Positions 1 through 10,291 of a stretch of 64,000 nt of DNA are shown here, one piece after another. Origin of the DNA: Paenibacillus sp. OVF10 (lineage in GTDB: Bacteria; Bacillota; Bacilli; Paenibacillales; Paenibacillaceae); NCBI GenBank assembly GCA_022836915.1, contig CP094668.1, positions 4,092,001-4,156,000 of the forward strand, in the 5' to 3' direction. Below the pieces are notes generated by a model. That model saw nothing but the letters and a program-made list of their open reading frames with translations, had not been told where the DNA came from and searched no databases. Position 1 is the stretch's first letter. Each line of letters starts with the position of its first letter. A program made the translations under genes and the position numbers.

Positions 1-666
1 TCTTTAGCTGGAGATGTGTCTGCCAAGTTTTTGGCTGAGCATCAGCCGGAGAAGCTCGCAGCTGCCGAGTGGCATTTCGAGACGGAAAGCGGAGCGGATT
101 TGATTTTTTTGGGATGGCTGAATGCAGAACATGAAATTATAGGCGCTCTTCATTTGCCGAAACTGCTCAGTTTCCTTGCCTTTGGAGACTTTAACGCCGA
201 GGTTACCGGGCTGAATGAATTTCCACCAGATGAACACCCGCCCTTACTTGTGCATTATTTGTTTGATCTAATGGCTGGAATTGGATTTGCTCTACTTGCT
301 ATATCAAGTCTGTACTTCCTGTTTGTGTTTTGGAAGAAACGTAATCAGTTTAACAAGTGGATGCTTCGTATGGTTGCACTTAGTGCACCGCTTGCTTTTC
401 TGGCTGTTGAAATGGGCTGGTTCTATGCAGAGATCGGGCGGCAGCCATGGATCATCCGAGGTTATATGCGAGTGGAAGAGGCTGCTACTTCTTCACCGAG
501 TGTAAGAATTTTATTTTTCGTCTTCTTGCTTCTATACATCGTGCTCGGCGTCATCTGTGTTCTCGTATTGAGACGTCTGTTCAATAATAATCCTGCGGAG
601 CTTGAGATGGAGAAATGGTTGGAACAGAAGCATGATCAATCAGCCAAGAAAGGGGATCAGGCCTGA
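1..666 (+). CDS. cydA: Cytochrome bd ubiquinol oxidase subunit I, C-terminal part
   Basis: Partial at the window start; the frame is open from base 1, so the GTG at 16 is internal. The visible 221 residues end in a short charged tail. At least three hydrophobic segments can be read (around 255-330, 370-420 and 505-580), as expected for the last helices of CydA. CydA carries the hemes and the quinol site of the bd oxidase that reduces oxygen at the cytoplasmic membrane; the heme ligands lie upstream of the window. The assignment rests on context: the stop overlaps the start of cydB by one base and cydD-cydC follow, the classic cydABDC order of Bacillus relatives. Confidence 0.93.
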   Translation, partial: SLAGDVSAKFLAEHQPEKLAAAEWHFETESGADLIFLGWLNAEHEIIGALHLPKLLSFLAFGDFNAEVTGLNEFPPDEHPPLLVHYLFDLMAGIGFALLAISSLYFLFVFWKKRNQFNKWMLRMVALSAPLAFLAVEMGWFYAEIGRQPWIIRGYMRVEEAATSSPSVRILFFVFLLLYIVLGVICVLVLRRLFNNNPAELEMEKWLEQKHDQSAKKGDQA

Positions 667-1679
667 TGAGTTATGAATTGATTGGTATATCCGTACTCTG
701 GCTGTTCTTGTACGGCTATCTTATTGTAGCTTCTATTGATTTTGGAGCAGGTTTCTTCGCCTTTTATGCACGCCTGACAAAGCAGGATCACCTGATTAAT
801 CGTCTGATCTCCCGTTATCTATCACCGGTCTGGGAGATCACCAATGTATTTTTTGTCTTTTTCTATATTGGCATCGTTGGATTCTTTCCGGATACTGCTT
901 ACTATTATGGCTCCGCGCTGCTTGTTCCGGGAAGTATTGCCGTCATTTTACTTGCTATTCGTGGGTCGTTCTATGCTTTCGAGAATTATGGTTCCAAAAA
1001 TAACGTCGTATATCTGTTTTTATACGGGGCTACCGGGTTGCTTATTCCAGCGTCATTGTCAGTGGCACTGACCCTCTCAGAAGGTGGCTTTATTTTGAAG
1101 CAAGGGGATACCGTTTCCCTGGATTACTGGGCGCTGCTTACGAATCCATTATCGTGGAGCATCGTTGGTCTAGCCATCGTGTCCGTATTGTTCATTAGCG
1201 GATCATTTCTCACATTTTACGCTTCTCGCGCAGAGGACCATTCGGCATTGAAGCTGATGCGGAACTATGCTTTGTTCTGGAGCACACCGACCATTATTCT
1301 CGCGCTGACTGCATTTATATATTTGGGTCAACACAATGAGCGTCATTTTCAAAATATGATGGATTTATGGTGGCTGCTGGCGCTTTCCGTTGCGTTTTTC
1401 ATGATTGCCATGTGGCTGTTATATAACGGACGGCGTTACGGTTTAGCTTTTATATGCATCATGCTGCAATTTTTCACAGCCTTTTTCGCTTACGGGATTG
1501 GGCAATATCCTTACATTCTGGATCCATTCATCACCATTCAGAGCAGCGCCACATCACCTGCAATGGGCTTTGCACTCGTCGTTGTGTTTATCGGTGGTCT
1601 GTGCCTGTTAATTCCTTCTCTGATTCTGGTCTTCAAATTGTTTCTGTTTGATGCGGATTATGTGAAAGGGAAAAAATAA
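666..1679 (+). CDS. cydB: Cytochrome bd ubiquinol oxidase subunit II
   Basis: 337 residues, the usual CydB length, with about eight to nine transmembrane helices. The N-terminus (Tyr-Leu-Ile-Val-Ala-Ser-Ile-Asp-Phe-Gly) and the following segment with Pro-Val-Trp-Glu-Ile-Thr-Asn-Val match the conserved helix 1-2 region of CydB. It partners CydA in the bd-type terminal oxidase. The ATG sits in a TGATG overlap with the cydA stop, indicating translational coupling. The stop at 1677-1679 is followed after 14 bases by cydD, preceded by GGAGGAG. Confidence 0.95.
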   Translation: MSYELIGISVLWLFLYGYLIVASIDFGAGFFAFYARLTKQDHLINRLISRYLSPVWEITNVFFVFFYIGIVGFFPDTAYYYGSALLVPGSIAVILLAIRGSFYAFENYGSKNNVVYLFLYGATGLLIPASLSVALTLSEGGFILKQGDTVSLDYWALLTNPLSWSIVGLAIVSVLFISGSFLTFYASRAEDHSALKLMRNYALFWSTPTIILALTAFIYLGQHNERHFQNMMDLWWLLALSVAFFMIAMWLLYNGRRYGLAFICIMLQFFTAFFAYGIGQYPYILDPFITIQSSATSPAMGFALVVVFIGGLCLLIPSLILVFKLFLFDADYVKGKK

Positions 1680-1693
1680 AGGAGGAGCGTTCA

Positions 1694-3517
1694 ATGAAGA
1701 GGAGAGCCAAATTCAATCTGATCTCGCAGCAAATGTCTTTACAACGAAAAAACAGGCTTCTCCTTGCGATCATTTCGCTGGCCCTTGGTGTAGCTATTGT
1801 AAGCCAGGCCACCTTGGTGGCTGAAGCAGTCCAGCGAATCTTTGTAGAGAAAGCTTCCTTTTCATCAGTGGTCCTGTTGCTTGTCCTATTACTGGTTGTT
1901 ATGGCTGTACGCTCACTGTTGTCGTATGGTAATGGGAAAGTGGGCTTGCATATGGCAGCACGCGCCAAGACGAATATGCGAGCATCTGTGTTGCAGAACC
2001 TGACCCGCGCTTCCATGCCTTCAACCCTGAGTGGACAGACGGGAGGAAAGGTCAGTGTTGCTTTGGATGCTGTGGATGAAGCCGACAGTTATTTCAGTCA
2101 GTACATGCCGCGTATGATGGAAGCCGCGATGATCCCGATTCTGATTCTGGTTGTTACATTTACGCAGCACGCCAACACAGGCTGGATTATGCTGTTTACG
2201 GCACCGTTTATCCCGCTGTTCATGATCTTGGTTGGGCTCCAAACGAAGAACAAATCAGAAGAAAAATACGCGCAACTGGCTGAGTTTTCCGGTACATTTC
2301 TGGATTCACTTCAGGGACTGGTTACGTTAAAAATATTCGGACGGGCTAAACGTCAGCAACAGGAAATTGAACGCAGCAGTCTGGGGTATCGTGATGCTAC
2401 CATGGGCATTTTGAAGATTGCATTTACAAATACGTTTATGCTGGAATCGATCGTGATGTTAAGCATTGGTATTGTCGCGCTTGAACTGGCTATTCAATTA
2501 CTGGTTTTCAAATCGATGAGCTTCCACACAGCATTTCTCGTGTTGTTACTCGTCCCTGAGTTTTACAGTTTGTTGAAGAATACGGGAACGGCTTTTCACA
2601 GCGGGCGAACCAGCATGGGGGCCATTCGCAAGGTGGAACAAATGCTTGAAGAAACAAATATCAAGAGCACACAAACGGAGCCTGAAGATGGATCGGATCA
2701 AAGCGAATTAACCGATGTCGATGCAATTGCAAAGACGGAAGAGCTTCGTACAGCTCGTGCCGAGTTGATTCCAATGCCACCAACCATTGAACTGGACCAT
2801 CTCCGATTCCAATACACCCCTGATTCCTTTGGACTTGAGACAGGACAGATCTCGATTGGACCGGGAGAACAGATCGCTATTGTAGGCAAAAGTGGATCAG
2901 GTAAAACCACGCTGCTCCATCTCATTGCTGGTTTGCTGAAACCAGATTCGGGAGCAGTTCTGGTTAACGGAAGCCAGCTTTTGCAACATGATGAGGCTGC
3001 ATGGTTTGAACGTGTTAGCTACATTACACAGCATCCGTATATTTTTACAGGTACTTTTGCCGAAAATATCGCGATTGGCGCGGGTCGGAACGTCTCCAGA
3101 GTTGAAATTGAGCAGGCAGCAGAGGAAGCAGGACTTGCTGGCGTTGTTGCACAATTGGAGCAGGGGTTGGATACGTTTGTTGGTGAAGGTGGCCGGGGAT
3201 TATCTGGTGGGGAAAAGCAGCGACTTGCCTTAGCACGTGCTTTTCTGAAGCGACCAGCTGTCATTTTGTTCGATGAACCCACCGTAGGACTGGATCTGCA
3301 CACCGAGCGGGTATTGCAACAATCCATTGCGGCATTAGCCAAAACGGCAACGATGATTACGGTGGCGCACCGTTTATATACAATTCAACATGCAGACAAC
3401 ATTTTGTTTATGGACAATGGGGTGTTGGTGGATTCAGGACATCATGAAGCGCTTCTGGCGCGCCTGCCTCAATATGCGGAGATGGTGGATGTACAACGGA
3501 AAGGAGGGTTAGTATGA
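1694..3517 (+). CDS. cydD: Thiol reductant ABC exporter subunit CydD
   Basis: 607 residues: an N-terminal six-helix exporter domain (about residues 20-320) and a C-terminal nucleotide-binding domain. Visible motifs are Walker A Gly-Lys-Ser-Gly-Ser-Gly-Lys-Thr-Thr (about residue 397), signature Leu-Ser-Gly-Gly-Glu-Lys-Gln-Arg (about 502) and Walker B Val-Ile-Leu-Phe-Asp-Glu-Pro (about 523). CydDC exports cysteine/glutathione-type thiols and is needed for assembly of cytochrome bd. An acidic insert near residues 330-355 (about 2660-2740) is a linker. The start follows GGAGGAG with a 6-base gap. Its TGA overlaps the cydC ATG (ATGA). Confidence 0.95.
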   Translation: MKRRAKFNLISQQMSLQRKNRLLLAIISLALGVAIVSQATLVAEAVQRIFVEKASFSSVVLLLVLLLVVMAVRSLLSYGNGKVGLHMAARAKTNMRASVLQNLTRASMPSTLSGQTGGKVSVALDAVDEADSYFSQYMPRMMEAAMIPILILVVTFTQHANTGWIMLFTAPFIPLFMILVGLQTKNKSEEKYAQLAEFSGTFLDSLQGLVTLKIFGRAKRQQQEIERSSLGYRDATMGILKIAFTNTFMLESIVMLSIGIVALELAIQLLVFKSMSFHTAFLVLLLVPEFYSLLKNTGTAFHSGRTSMGAIRKVEQMLEETNIKSTQTEPEDGSDQSELTDVDAIAKTEELRTARAELIPMPPTIELDHLRFQYTPDSFGLETGQISIGPGEQIAIVGKSGSGKTTLLHLIAGLLKPDSGAVLVNGSQLLQHDEAAWFERVSYITQHPYIFTGTFAENIAIGAGRNVSRVEIEQAAEEAGLAGVVAQLEQGLDTFVGEGGRGLSGGEKQRLALARAFLKRPAVILFDEPTVGLDLHTERVLQQSIAALAKTATMITVAHRLYTIQHADNILFMDNGVLVDSGHHEALLARLPQYAEMVDVQRKGGLV

Positions 3518-5238
3518 ATGAGCTGACGATTCTGTCAAAAGCGATGATTCAGGAGCGCAAGGATATTCTGCTTTCGATATTGGGCGGATTTATCGCCGGC
3601 ATAGCAGGTGTAGCTCTCTTTTCCGCGAGTGGTTACATGATATCGCAAACGGTATTTGCGCCACCGTTGTACACCTTAATTGTACTCACCTCCATGGTCA
3701 AACTGCTTGGTTTCCTTCGAGCGGCGAGCCGCTACGGAGAACGCTTGTATTCCCACAGGGCAACATTCTCCATGCTGAGCCGCTTGCGGACGTCCTTTTT
3801 GCCAAACTGATCCCGGTAACGCCAGGTATATTGAACAAAAACAGAAGCGGGGATCTGCTTGCGCGGATCGTGGGTGATGTGGAAAGCTTGCAAAATTACT
3901 TTTTGCGGGTCGCGTATCCACCCATCATGGTCGTTATGGTGTTTTTGGCTACCATGCTGTTCACTTCGGCCTTTTCGATCTGGATTGCGTGTTTGTTAGT
4001 ACTAGGTATGCTGATCACGGCATTTGTTGTACCAGGTATTGTCTTGTTAGGTCAGCGAAAAATACACGGACGTGTCCGCCAGCAACGTGCCTTGCTGTCC
4101 ACGGAAGTAACCGAAGTATTGTATGGTTTCAGGGATTTGAAAGTATACGGCCAATTGGAACAGCGTGAGCAGCAGCTTCAGCGGGCTTCCGCTGCATTGG
4201 CAACGGAACAGAGGCAAGCCGCTTCGCACTTGCTGCGCGGGCAATCCATGCACGTTTTTGTGACGTATCTTGTTACATGGGGAGTGCTGGCACTGAGCGC
4301 CTTTTTAATTGTGAATGGAGCATTTGCCGGTGTATTTCTCGCCATGCTGATCCTGGCCACGCAGACCGTGTTCGAAGAAGCTGCGGCAATGGCTATATTA
4401 CCTCTATATAAGCAGGACAGTGAACACGCCGCTCAGCGACTGGCGGAAACGGTGCCAAGCTCCGATGTGCAACCTGTACAGCCAAGCGGTGAAGTGTCAG
4501 CCGATCAGGCGGTTTCGATTGAACTATCCGGTGTTAACTTCCAATATGAAGGGGAATGGAGACCGGCGCTGAGGAGCTCTCCTGCAACTTGCAGCAGGCT
4601 CCAAAACAGCGATTGTCGGGCCGAGCGGGTCAGGTAAGTCAACAATTATCGATTTGTTACTCAAGCTGCGTATACCAACGTCTGGCGATATACGGTTAAA
4701 CGATGTTCCGGTGAAGGAACTGAATGAAGAGAGCATTTGGCAAAGAGCGAATGTAGTGTTGCAGCAAAGTCATTTCTTCCGGGGAACCATCCGGGATAAT
4801 CTGCTGCTGAATGGAGAAGAACATTCGGATGAACAAATATCGGCTGTGCTGGAGAAAGTGCAACTGCCGAATAAGTTGTTGACCGATATGGTGTATGAAA
4901 AAGGGGAGAACCTGTCAGATGGCGAGAAGCAGCGGCTGGCTCTGGCACGGGCGATGCTACGCAAAGGACGGTTATGGCTGCTGGACGAACCGACGTCCTC
5001 ACTGGATTACGTCACAGAACAACGTGTGCTCCAGCATCTTTTTGCACAGGCCTCCGAAGATACACTTCTCCTGATCTGCCATCGGCTGACGGGATTGGAA
5101 GAGATGGATCGGATTGTGGTCATGGACCAAGGCATGATTGTGGAATCGGGTTCCTTCTCCGAGCTGATGGAGCAAAAAGGCTATTTTTATGAAATGAAAC
5201 AAATTGAACGACAAATGATTGGAGACGCCGGGGCGTGA
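3514..5238 (+). CDS. cydC: Thiol reductant ABC exporter subunit CydC, two frameshifts
   Basis: The second half-transporter of the heterodimeric CydDC exporter. The reading frame is broken twice. Near 3793-3800 (run of T) a base appears lost: frame 1 reads ...Ser-Arg-Leu-Arg-Thr then stops, while frame 3 continues with Leu-Phe-Ala-Lys-Leu-Ile-Pro. Near 4570-4577 a base appears gained, and frame 1 resumes with Gly-Ala-Leu-Leu-Gln-Leu-Ala. The two shifts compensate, so the C-terminal domain is intact: Walker A Gly-Pro-Ser-Gly-Ser-Gly-Lys-Ser (about 4614), signature Leu-Ser-Asp-Gly-Glu-Lys-Gln-Arg (about 4915) and Walker B Leu-Leu-Asp-Glu-Pro (about 4980). Either sequencing errors or a decayed gene; the intact motifs and operon favour errors. 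Confidence 0.9.
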
Positions 5239-5325
5239 AAGGAATTTCAGTCTATTGAGTAGACAATGCTGTCGGTTGTCGTTAATGAAGAAAATTTCAA
5301 TAAATCAATTTTTATAAATTTAACT

Positions 5326-5372
5326 AAACCCCAAAGGATGCAGTACATATACTCCTTGGGGTTTGTTTTGAT
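5326..5372 (+). terminator. Rho-independent terminator of cydABDC
   Basis: Stem AAACCCCAAAGGA / TCCTTGGGGTTT around a short AT-rich loop, followed by GTTTTG. It lies about 90 bases after the cydC stop and just before the TATAAT box of the next gene. Confidence 0.8.
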
Positions 5373-5405
5373 ATAATAGTTTTTTTATGTCTATGAAGGA
5401 GATGG

Positions 5406-6032
5406 ATGATGGGAAAATATAAGTGGGATATTGTTTTTTATTTGGCCGTATTTTTAATTGTTGTGTACATGAAGATGAATGACCAATCTCTGTTTTGGAT
5501 ACTTGGGGTCGTTCTCACCGCTACTCTGATCATGTTTACCATTCGTATTTTTTATCCTCTTGGTTGGGAAACACGCATGGAGCGCGTGGAGGCTTTTCTA
5601 CGCAGACAGGAGAATACCCCAAAGCTTTATATCTATTACGCTCTTGCAAACAGACTTGATGATGAATTGGAACACACAATAGAGCGCATCAGAAATGAGG
5701 ACACGAATAAAAGGACACAAGCAGTATATAATGCAGCTTACGGCTCCTATCACAACGACTTGGTAGCTGTTCGTACTGCGGTGCAGAATATGCGTAGATC
5801 GGATTATCGTACATATTATGAAACGTATTTGCTTATGGAAGAAGGAAGAAGCGAGCAGGCGAGGGAACACTTGAAATCCATTAACAAGGTCTGGATGAGA
5901 TCTTCGCTTCTTGCAGCGATCGAACTAAAAGCGGGACAACGCGAGACTGCGATTCAGCAATTACACGAAGCAATGCATGCTGTCAGAGGTGTCCATCGTT
6001 ATATGATATTTAAGGAATTAGAGAGATACTAG
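5406..6032 (+). CDS. Membrane-anchored helical-repeat protein of unknown function (copy A)
   Basis: 208 residues. Two hydrophobic N-terminal segments (residues 8-24 and 29-47) are followed by a soluble, largely helical domain with TPR-like character (Ala-Leu-Ala-Asn-Arg-Leu-Asp-Asp-Glu; Asp-Tyr-Arg-Thr-Tyr-Tyr-Glu-Thr; Trp-Met-Arg-Ser-Ser-Leu-Leu-Ala). I do not recognise a named family. A close paralogue lies at 38959-39607 and a C-terminal fragment of a third copy at 22740-22933. Start ATG 5406 follows GAAGGAGAT; a TATAAT box at about 5372 resembles that of the paralogue. The stop codon TAG is completed by the first bases of an inverted-repeat element, so this copy ends at Glu-Arg-Tyr, about nine residues short of the paralogue. 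Confidence 0.7.
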   Translation: MMGKYKWDIVFYLAVFLIVVYMKMNDQSLFWILGVVLTATLIMFTIRIFYPLGWETRMERVEAFLRRQENTPKLYIYYALANRLDDELEHTIERIRNEDTNKRTQAVYNAAYGSYHNDLVAVRTAVQNMRRSDYRTYYETYLLMEEGRSEQAREHLKSINKVWMRSSLLAAIELKAGQRETAIQQLHEAMHAVRGVHRYMIFKELERY

Positions 6033-6192
6033 GGCGTGTCTCAAAACTCGCTGAAGTGCATCTTTTATCGCCTTTTCGCCCCCTGCTGCGTCACTTTCCC
6101 TTGACGTGCCCCGGCACGCCTGCGGAAAACTTTCTGGCTTGGAACGAAAATTCGGCAAAATCTGCTTCCTTCGGAGTTTTCAGACACGCCCT
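6031..6192. mobile_element. MITE-like element with 19-bp terminal inverted repeats
   Basis: Left end AGGGCGTGTCTCAAAACTC (6031-6049) and right end GAGTTTTCAGACACGCCCT (6174-6192) are inverted copies with one mismatch in 19. Both sides also carry TA (left T-AGGG, right CCCT-A), consistent with a TA target-site duplication. The 162-bp body has no credible gene (a 70-codon antisense frame runs through it). Such non-autonomous elements are moved by a transposase encoded elsewhere; a TA target suggests an IS630/Tc1-type source, but an IS5/IS1182-type source cannot be excluded. Confidence 0.8.
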
Positions 6193-6239
6193 AAACGTTG
6201 AACAAAAATCTTTCTTGGCATTATAGTACAACTGACACG

Positions 6240-6276
6240 GATAAAAGCTTGTTCCACATAGGAGCAGGCTTTTATC
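6240..6276. terminator. Stem-loop, likely terminator displaced by the element
   Basis: Inverted repeat GATAAAAGC-TTGTTCC / GGAGCAGGCTTTTATC with a 5-base loop, followed by TTTAGT. It probably once terminated copy A at 5406-6032 before the MITE-like element was inserted between them. Confidence 0.5.
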
Positions 6277-6336
6277 TTTAGTCTTGAAGGATAGGAAGGA
6301 CAAGAGTATGAGAATCTTAAAGTCTTTTAGTCCCCT

Positions 6337-6612
6337 TTACATAACAACAGATGATTCAGCCGTTTTATTTTTCTTCGCAAGCGGCTTTTTCCTTAGTGTC
6401 CTATCATACAGATATGGCTTTCCTTGATATTCCCGTGCATGCTTTTGTTTCTGCTTTTTATGTATATCAACCTTGATCTCCAGATTGGCAACGTTATTCT
6501 GGAATTCAGAAGCAACTCGTTTGCACCATTTTAACCCACTTTCTTCAGATGCGCTGAAATGAACACGTAATAGATATCCGTTCACCGTTAATTCAAACTT
6601 GTATAAATTCAT
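6337..6612 (-). CDS. Hypothetical small basic protein
   Basis: 91 residues from the ATG at 6612, preceded by AAAGGA ten bases upstream; an in-frame ATG at 6630 lacks a ribosome site. The N-terminal half (Met-Asn-Leu-Tyr-Lys-Phe-Glu-Leu-Thr-Val-Asn-Gly-Tyr-Leu-Leu-Arg-Val) reads as a beta-strand pair. The C-terminal third is very Lys-rich. No signal peptide or membrane segment and no recognised family. It stands alone on the minus strand. Confidence 0.5.
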   Translation of the reverse strand: MNLYKFELTVNGYLLRVHFSASEESGLKWCKRVASEFQNNVANLEIKVDIHKKQKQKHAREYQGKPYLYDRTLRKKPLAKKNKTAESSVVM

Positions 6613-6798
6613 GATATGTATCCTTTCCATACGGTCATTTTATGCTACATCAAATACGATAATCTGATTATAACAGGAACATACGTTCTGTAAAAGTGAT
6701 ATTTATGATACCCGCAATGCAATAAGGTTCGCTAGACATCTTTGCAAGAGTTCGTTTAATGGTAAAATATCTAAAAATGGTTCATGTTGGGGGATATC

Positions 6799-8414
6799 AT
6801 GTATAAACTGATGATCGTAGATGATGAATTGCTCATGCGGGTTGGAATTCGTTCCATGCTGAATTGGGAAGAGTACAATTTCTATGTTGTTGGTGAAGCG
6901 GGAAATGGGAAAGAGGCATTAAGCCTTGCGCTTGAAGTGATGCCTGATCTAATCATTACGGATATCAAGATGCCGATTATGGATGGGCTGCAGCTTATAC
7001 AAGAGGCCTCCTGCGTACTGAAAACCTGTAAGTATGTCATCCTGAGTAATTTTGACGAATTTCATTATGTGAAAGAGGCACTAAAACTTGGTGCTTCAGA
7101 TTATTTGATTAAAAGCGAGATCACCGAATCCTCCCTTATTGACCTCCTGAGCACTGTTGGACAGAAACTGCAAAGTGAACATGTTCACCCAACCAACACA
7201 CCCTCTATAACACAGGACTATTCCAAGAGCCTAAGATATCTAAAGGATAGTTTCTTCCAAGATATTGTAAGCGGATTCATCAGTGAGGAAGATATCGTCA
7301 CCAAAGCGGAAGAATTGCATTTTCGTATACGTTCGGACCAGTTGGTTGTCATGAAGTTCATCGTGAATTATTACGAGGATGCAAAGCGGAAATATGTAGA
7401 GAAGGGGAAAAGCTGCTCCGATTTTCAATTCTTAATATTATGGAAGAGATCATTCCATCGAAGTGGGAGAAAGAGATTTTTGTTGAAAGTTCCTCTGAAT
7501 ATTGGGTGATCGTTAATGTACTTCCTGAGAGCCAATCTGTACACGCCGACTTGAATAAACTATGTAATAAATTGCTGTCTTCGATCAAGGATTTTATGAA
7601 TCTGTCGCTCACGGCTGGGGTAAGTAGAATGACTTCCGGTTTCCTTCACATCAGGAAGGCCTGCCAAGAGGCGGAAATGGCTCTACAACAAGGTTTCTTC
7701 ACAGGTAGCAACCAGGTATTGTATTACGAGCATATGGTTCAATCCCCAGATCGACATGAAGTTAAGGGGGCTTTGAGCCCGCAACAAGAACGAGATTTGT
7801 TGAAGTTGTGGGTAAGCAAAGACAACCAAAAGGCGGAAGAGTTCCTTGAAGGAATCCGATCCAATCTGGAACAGCTACGAGCAGATGAGAATAGCATTCG
7901 CAAGCAATATATCATGGTAATGGAAACGATACATTCCCATCTATCCCGAGCTACGGAAAGAGGTGCACCTTCTTTAACAGAGAAATCACCCTATGAAATT
8001 GTTCTAAAGGGGGAGTATTGGGAGGATATCCACCAAGATATGCTTGCTCATATTGCGTATTACTTCCATACCGATTCCCAAATCAAACAGGAAAGCACTT
8101 ACACCGATCTCGCCACTGAATTGATCGACAAGTATTATGCGGAAGATATCTCACTGCAAAGTATCGCTAGCCAAATCAGTGTGAATCCGTCTTATCTCAG
8201 CCGCGTGTTCAAACAGGAACGAGGAGAGAACTTTATCACGTACTTGACCCGAGTTCGAATTGAACATGCGAAGGCGTATCTAATGAGCAGAGGAATGAAA
8301 GTGTATGAAATCGCAGAAAAGGTGGGCTACCATAATTACACGTACTTCAGTAAGATTTTCAAAAAATCGGTAGGTGTCACTCCGGAGGAATATCGAGAAT
8401 TACAGCAGGGATGA
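6799..8414 (+). CDS. YesN-type response regulator (REC + AraC HTH), one frameshift
   Basis: N-terminal receiver domain with the acidic pair Val-Asp-Asp-Glu, phospho-acceptor region Ile-Ile-Thr-Asp-Ile-Lys-Met-Pro and the conserved Lys in Tyr-Leu-Ile-Lys-Ser. The C-terminus is a double helix-turn-helix AraC domain (Ser-Leu-Gln-Ser-Ile-Ala-Ser-Gln-Ile through Gly-Tyr-His-Asn-Tyr-Thr-Tyr-Phe-Ser-Lys). Start ATG 6799 has GGGGGAT just upstream; the in-frame ATG 6784 has none. The frame breaks at about 7403-7411 (GGGGAAAAG): frame 3 continues Glu-Lys-Leu-Leu-Arg-Phe-Ser-Ile-Leu, so one base seems missing. It pairs with the histidine kinase 29 bases downstream and probably controls the convergent sugar-transport operon. 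Confidence 0.88.
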
Positions 8415-8442
8415 ATGTAATCGGTGAATAGAGGTGCAGCAT

Positions 8443-10186
8443 ATGAAGCATGTTCGGCCCTTCCGAATCAAGTACAAAATTATGGTGATCTGTATGACGG
8501 TCATTATCCTTCCGGTATTGGTGATGACAATCAATTCGTATTACTCCTCAGAGCGGTTGTTGGCACAGAACTATACAACGTTGCTAAACGATCTGGCCAA
8601 ACAGACGAATATTCGCATTGACGAGTTCCTCAAGGAGATTGAGAAAATTTCGCTGCTAGCCAGCAATGGGCTTAGTGACAATCTGTCTGCGACTCATGAA
8701 GGGAGTTTTCCGATCCAGGATTTCCTGCGAGAGGGTGATGAACAACATGAGATTGCCGCATACAATATTCTGATGAATTACATCATGATGAAAGATCGCG
8801 TATTCTCCATTTACCTCTACAATATGAACGGGGGCAAGACCTTTTGTCAGTCCACATCAACCAATTGATCCAAACTTCAAAGTAGCAAACGAATTGTGGT
8901 TTAAAAAGTTCATGCATGATAAGGATCGAACCATTACCCTCACAACACGAATCGATGAGCAATTGGAGAATAAAATACTGGCAGTGTCACACGCTCGCAA
9001 AATTCATGATGTGACTAGTGGAAAACTGCTTGGCGTGATTGTTGTCAGCATTGATATCAAATTCATTGAAATCGTCAACCGAAACTTGCAGGAAGGACTG
9101 CGCTCCAGATTCATGATCGTTGATGAGGATGACAAAATCGTATACAACGTGAACGAACGATTAATCGGGACACTGTTCCGGGACAACGTTCGTCCGCCTG
9201 AATCACTAAATGTTGTGGTGACCAGTCCCCTTAGTCAGCAAAAATGGACAACTTACTTATATATGCCTTTGGATGAGCTGACTGCTGATGGCAAAATATT
9301 GGGCCGTAATCTGGTGACGCTTGCCATAGTCATTGTTCTTTTTGCTGCCGTCATATCCATCTTTTTATCTCACGTGATCACAACTCCCATTAAAAAACTG
9401 CTACGGAATATCGCTCTAGTCGAGAAAGGGCAGTTTGAACAAGTTGAACCTATTGGCTCCAGAGATGAGATTGGACATTTATCCATTCGATTTAACAGAA
9501 TGTCACACGAATTGAAGCGAATGGTCGAGCGGATGCAGCAGGAAGAAATAGAGAAAGCCAAGGCCGAGATGCGTGCGCTCCATGACCAGATCAAGCCTCA
9601 TTTTCTGTATAACACCCTTGGGTCGGTGAAATGGATTGCCTCGATGCAGCAGGCTGATAAAATCGTGGAAATGACCGATGCACTAATCTCGATGCTCCGC
9701 TATGCAACAAAATCCGATGGAACCCTCGTAACCATTCGTGAGGAACTCGATAATATAACGAATTACGTAACGATCCAGAATGTCAGGTACTATGATTGTA
9801 TTCAGATGAGGTATGAGATTGAGGATAAAGTGTTGGATTATCACATGCCCAAAATGATCCTGCAGCCCATTGTGGAGAACGCGATTTTTCATGGTCTGGC
9901 CGAGCTTGAGGAAGACGGAATCATTACCATTCGGATTCAACTGCGGGTGGATACAGTTGTAATCGAAATCTGCGATAATGGCGTTGGTATGGATCATCAT
10001 ACGATGCAGAATCTATTGGAAGAGAAGCCCGGTGCAAGTACGGGAACGAATGGGATTGGATTGCATAATGTACAGCGGCGGATTCAACTCCATTTTGGGA
10101 AACCCTATGGAATACAGGTGGAGAGTAAAATAGGTGAAGGTACCATTTTCTCCATTCTGCTGCCTGCCATCATAGAAGCCAAATAG
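8443..10186 (+). CDS. YesM-type sensor histidine kinase, one frameshift
   Basis: About 580 residues. Membrane helix at residues 10-32, an extracellular sensor region, a second helix (about 9315-9370), a HAMP linker, and a HisKA_7TM/YesM-type His-kinase domain with His in Ile-Lys-Pro-His-Phe-Leu-Tyr-Asn. The HATPase domain has Asn in Ile-Val-Glu-Asn-Ala and Asp-Asn-Gly-Val-Gly-Met. Start ATG 8443 follows GAGGTG. The frame breaks around 8828-8850 after Asn-Met-Asn-Gly-Gly; frame 2 continues Phe-Val-Ser-Pro-His-Gln-Pro-Ile-Asp. Family members phosphorylate YesN-type AraC regulators in response to oligosaccharides or envelope signals. Confidence 0.88.
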
Positions 10187-10256
10187 TCATTCATGCTTTC
10201 ATTTAAGCATCTCATAATGCGGTACAACGATCATAAAAATAAGTTTAGATATAAAC

Positions 10257-10291
10257 AAAGGGCTCGCAGTATGAACTGCAAGCCCTTTTGT
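10257..10291. terminator. Bidirectional terminator
   Basis: AAAGGGCT-GCAGT / ACTGC-AGCCCTTTT stem with an ATGA loop, A-rich on the left and T-rich on the right. It lies between the convergent histidine-kinase and permease genes. Confidence 0.85.

Noticed and set aside
6091-6303. 70-codon minus-strand frame across the 162-bp inverted-repeat element
   Set aside because: It covers the element ends and the terminator hairpin; no ribosome site and too short to be a transposase.
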